From Sphingobacterium endophyticum (GTDB lineage: Bacteria > Bacteroidota > Bacteroidia > Sphingobacteriales > Sphingobacteriaceae), in assembly GCF_009733535.1 (NCBI RefSeq), contig NZ_ML771899.1, positions 434,001 through 498,000 on the forward strand: a stretch of DNA of 64,000 nucleotides, given 5' to 3'. The position numbers and the translations under genes were made by a program. Below the pieces are notes generated by a model that saw only the letters and a program-made list of their open reading frames with translations, was not told the DNA's origin and did no database searches. Each line of letters opens with the position of its first letter. Position 1 is the first letter of the stretch. Of the stretch, positions 62,984 to 64,000 are shown one piece after another.

Positions 62984-63634
62984 ATGGGATTTAAGGCATG
63001 TTTATTTGATCTTGACGGGGTATTAGTCGATACTGCCAAATATCATTTTTTAGCATGGAAGAGATTGGCTAATACATTAGATTTTGATTTTTCAGAGGAA
63101 ATGAACGAACAACTCAAAGGTGTCAGTAGAGTAGAAAGCCTAAGGAAAATTTTAGATTGGGCCGGTTTGCAAATCCCCAATGATAAACAAAATGAATTAG
63201 CTACTCTTAAAAATTCATGGTATGTTGAAATGATTTCAGGAATGTCTTCAAATGAAGTTCTGCCTGGGGCAATCAATCTTCTTGAAGAATTAAGGAAAAA
63301 TAATATCAAAATTGGACTTGGTTCTGCAAGTAAAAATGCAAAATTAATCTTAGATCAAACTGGCATAACGTCTTATTTTGATGCTTTAGTTGATGGTAAT
63401 ATTGTCCGTAATTCTAAACCAGATCCTGAAGTGTTTTTGAAAGGGGCCGAATTATTAAATGTAACTCCGAGTAACTGCCTTGTATTTGAAGATGCAAGTG
63501 CTGGTATAGATGCCGCGATCTCTGCGGGTATGAAAGTGGTCGGTATTGGTTCTACAAAAGATTTGGGAAATGCCCATCTTTTGGTTCAAAACCTAACCCA
63601 GATAAATTTAAATGCCATTCAACAATTATTTTAG
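62984..63634 (+). CDS. pgmB: Beta-phosphoglucomutase
   Basis: The 216-residue HAD-family enzyme has D9 and D11 in FDLDGVLVDTAKYHFLAWK, typical of beta-phosphoglucomutase, followed by SKPDPEVFLKG and VFEDASAGIDAA. It turns beta-D-glucose 1-phosphate, the product of GH65 phosphorylases, into glucose 6-phosphate. The GH65 gene follows after 21 bp, which supports this role. Confidence 0.93.
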   Translation: MGFKACLFDLDGVLVDTAKYHFLAWKRLANTLDFDFSEEMNEQLKGVSRVESLRKILDWAGLQIPNDKQNELATLKNSWYVEMISGMSSNEVLPGAINLLEELRKNNIKIGLGSASKNAKLILDQTGITSYFDALVDGNIVRNSKPDPEVFLKGAELLNVTPSNCLVFEDASAGIDAAISAGMKVVGIGSTKDLGNAHLLVQNLTQINLNAIQQLF

Positions 63635-63655
63635 CTATCAATATTCAGTAATTAT

Positions 63656-64000
63656 ATGAAAAATTATATACAAGCCGATCCTTGGTGCATTATTGAAGAG
63701 GGTTTCGACCCCAAACTAAATAAAATTTCTGAGAGCTTATTTAGTATTGGTAATGGTAAAATGGGACAGCGAGCAAATTTCGAAGAAACATATTCTGGAG
63801 AAAGTTTGCAAGGATCATATGTGGCAGGTGTATACTTTCCTGATAAAACTAGAGTGGGATGGTGGAAAAATGGTTATCCCCCAACTTTTGATAAAGTAAT
63901 CAACTCTACGAATTGGATTGGTATTGATATCTATATCAACAATTTTTTATTGGACCTGGCAAAATGTCAAATTATAGAATTTAAACGTATTCTGAATATG
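63656..64000 (+). CDS. GH65 family phosphorylase (maltose phosphorylase-like), cut by window end
   Basis: The 115 residues visible begin MKNYIQADPWCIIEEGFDPK and include ESLFSIGNGKMGQRANFEE, the N-terminal beta-sandwich of GH65 phosphorylases. With pgmB just upstream it is most likely maltose phosphorylase, giving beta-glucose 1-phosphate and glucose; trehalose or kojibiose phosphorylase cannot be excluded because the catalytic domain is outside the window. There is no signal peptide, so it acts in the cytoplasm. Confidence 0.88.
   Translation, partial: MKNYIQADPWCIIEEGFDPKLNKISESLFSIGNGKMGQRANFEETYSGESLQGSYVAGVYFPDKTRVGWWKNGYPPTFDKVINSTNWIGIDIYINNFLLDLAKCQIIEFKRILNM

Noticed and set aside
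1-64000. CRISPR arrays, insertion sequences, prophage, tRNA or rRNA genes
   Set aside because: No regularly spaced repeats, transposase or integrase motifs, or cloverleaf and rRNA sequences were seen on either strand.

Overview
The window looks like the chromosome of a low-GC member of the Bacteroidota, probably Sphingobacteriaceae (Sphingobacterium or Pedobacter type). The evidence is SusC/SusD/SusE genes, a Nudix-type arabinose regulator, TAnnTTTG promoter elements, A-rich leaders with few Shine-Dalgarno sites, and lipoprotein-rich carbohydrate loci. No tRNA, rRNA, CRISPR array, insertion sequence or phage gene was recognised. The taxonomic call is inference from gene content.

Layout. (1) 63-2605: a TPR protein, a bidirectional terminator and a 53-residue small-protein gene on the minus strand. 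(2) 2974-16266: an L-arabinose / arabinan locus, araB-araD-araA-sodium:sugar symporter-GH97-(broken DUF3823)-GH43-GH2 (broken), closed by a terminator and a convergent araR. No susC/susD pair is present; only a DUF3823 tail remains fused behind GH97. (3) 16527-28912: a co-directional extracytoplasmic redox/esterase cluster. It holds a PQQ-dependent dehydrogenase with a haem domain (frameshifted), an SGNH-alpha/beta hydrolase-SGNH esterase, a cytochrome c lipoprotein, a DUF1549/DUF1553 haem protein, a DUF1501 protein, a DUF2231 membrane cytochrome and a beta-propeller. Its job is unknown. (4) 28942-43057: a clade II (Sec-type) nitrous oxide reductase cluster with a Crp/Fnr regulator, cytochrome c, nosZ, nosL, nosD, nosF, nosY, two polytopic membrane proteins of the haem-copper-oxidase-I/NnrS kind, a DUF59 protein, a YtkA-like lipoprotein and a copper TonB receptor of the NosA/OprC type. 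(5) 43253-46200: anaerobic ribonucleotide reductase, nrdD (glycyl-radical tail split off by a frameshift) and nrdG. (6) 46301-64000: a maltose/starch locus with a LacI regulator, MFS sugar transporter, two esterases, a zinc alcohol dehydrogenase, an AraC regulator, a surface GH13 lipoprotein, a phytanoyl-CoA-type dioxygenase, then susC-susD-susE-GH13-pgmB-GH65 (GH65 cut by the window edge).

How it fits together. The arabinose locus makes D-xylulose 5-phosphate from L-arabinose imported by the symporter and probably released by the GH97, GH43 and GH2 enzymes. The starch locus imports maltooligosaccharides through SusCD, trims them in the periplasm with GH13, moves maltose inward by the MFS carrier and splits it by phosphorolysis (GH65) to beta-glucose 1-phosphate, which PgmB isomerises. 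The nos cluster and class III ribonucleotide reductase together indicate life under low oxygen with N2O as electron acceptor.

Three genes are interrupted by small indels: a 16-bp tandem duplication in GH2, T6 where T7 is expected in the PQQ dehydrogenase, and A8 where A7 is expected in nrdD. A fourth (DUF3823) is truncated and carries a stop codon. The two homopolymer cases could be sequencing errors; the 16-bp duplication and the DUF3823 remnant look like real mutations.
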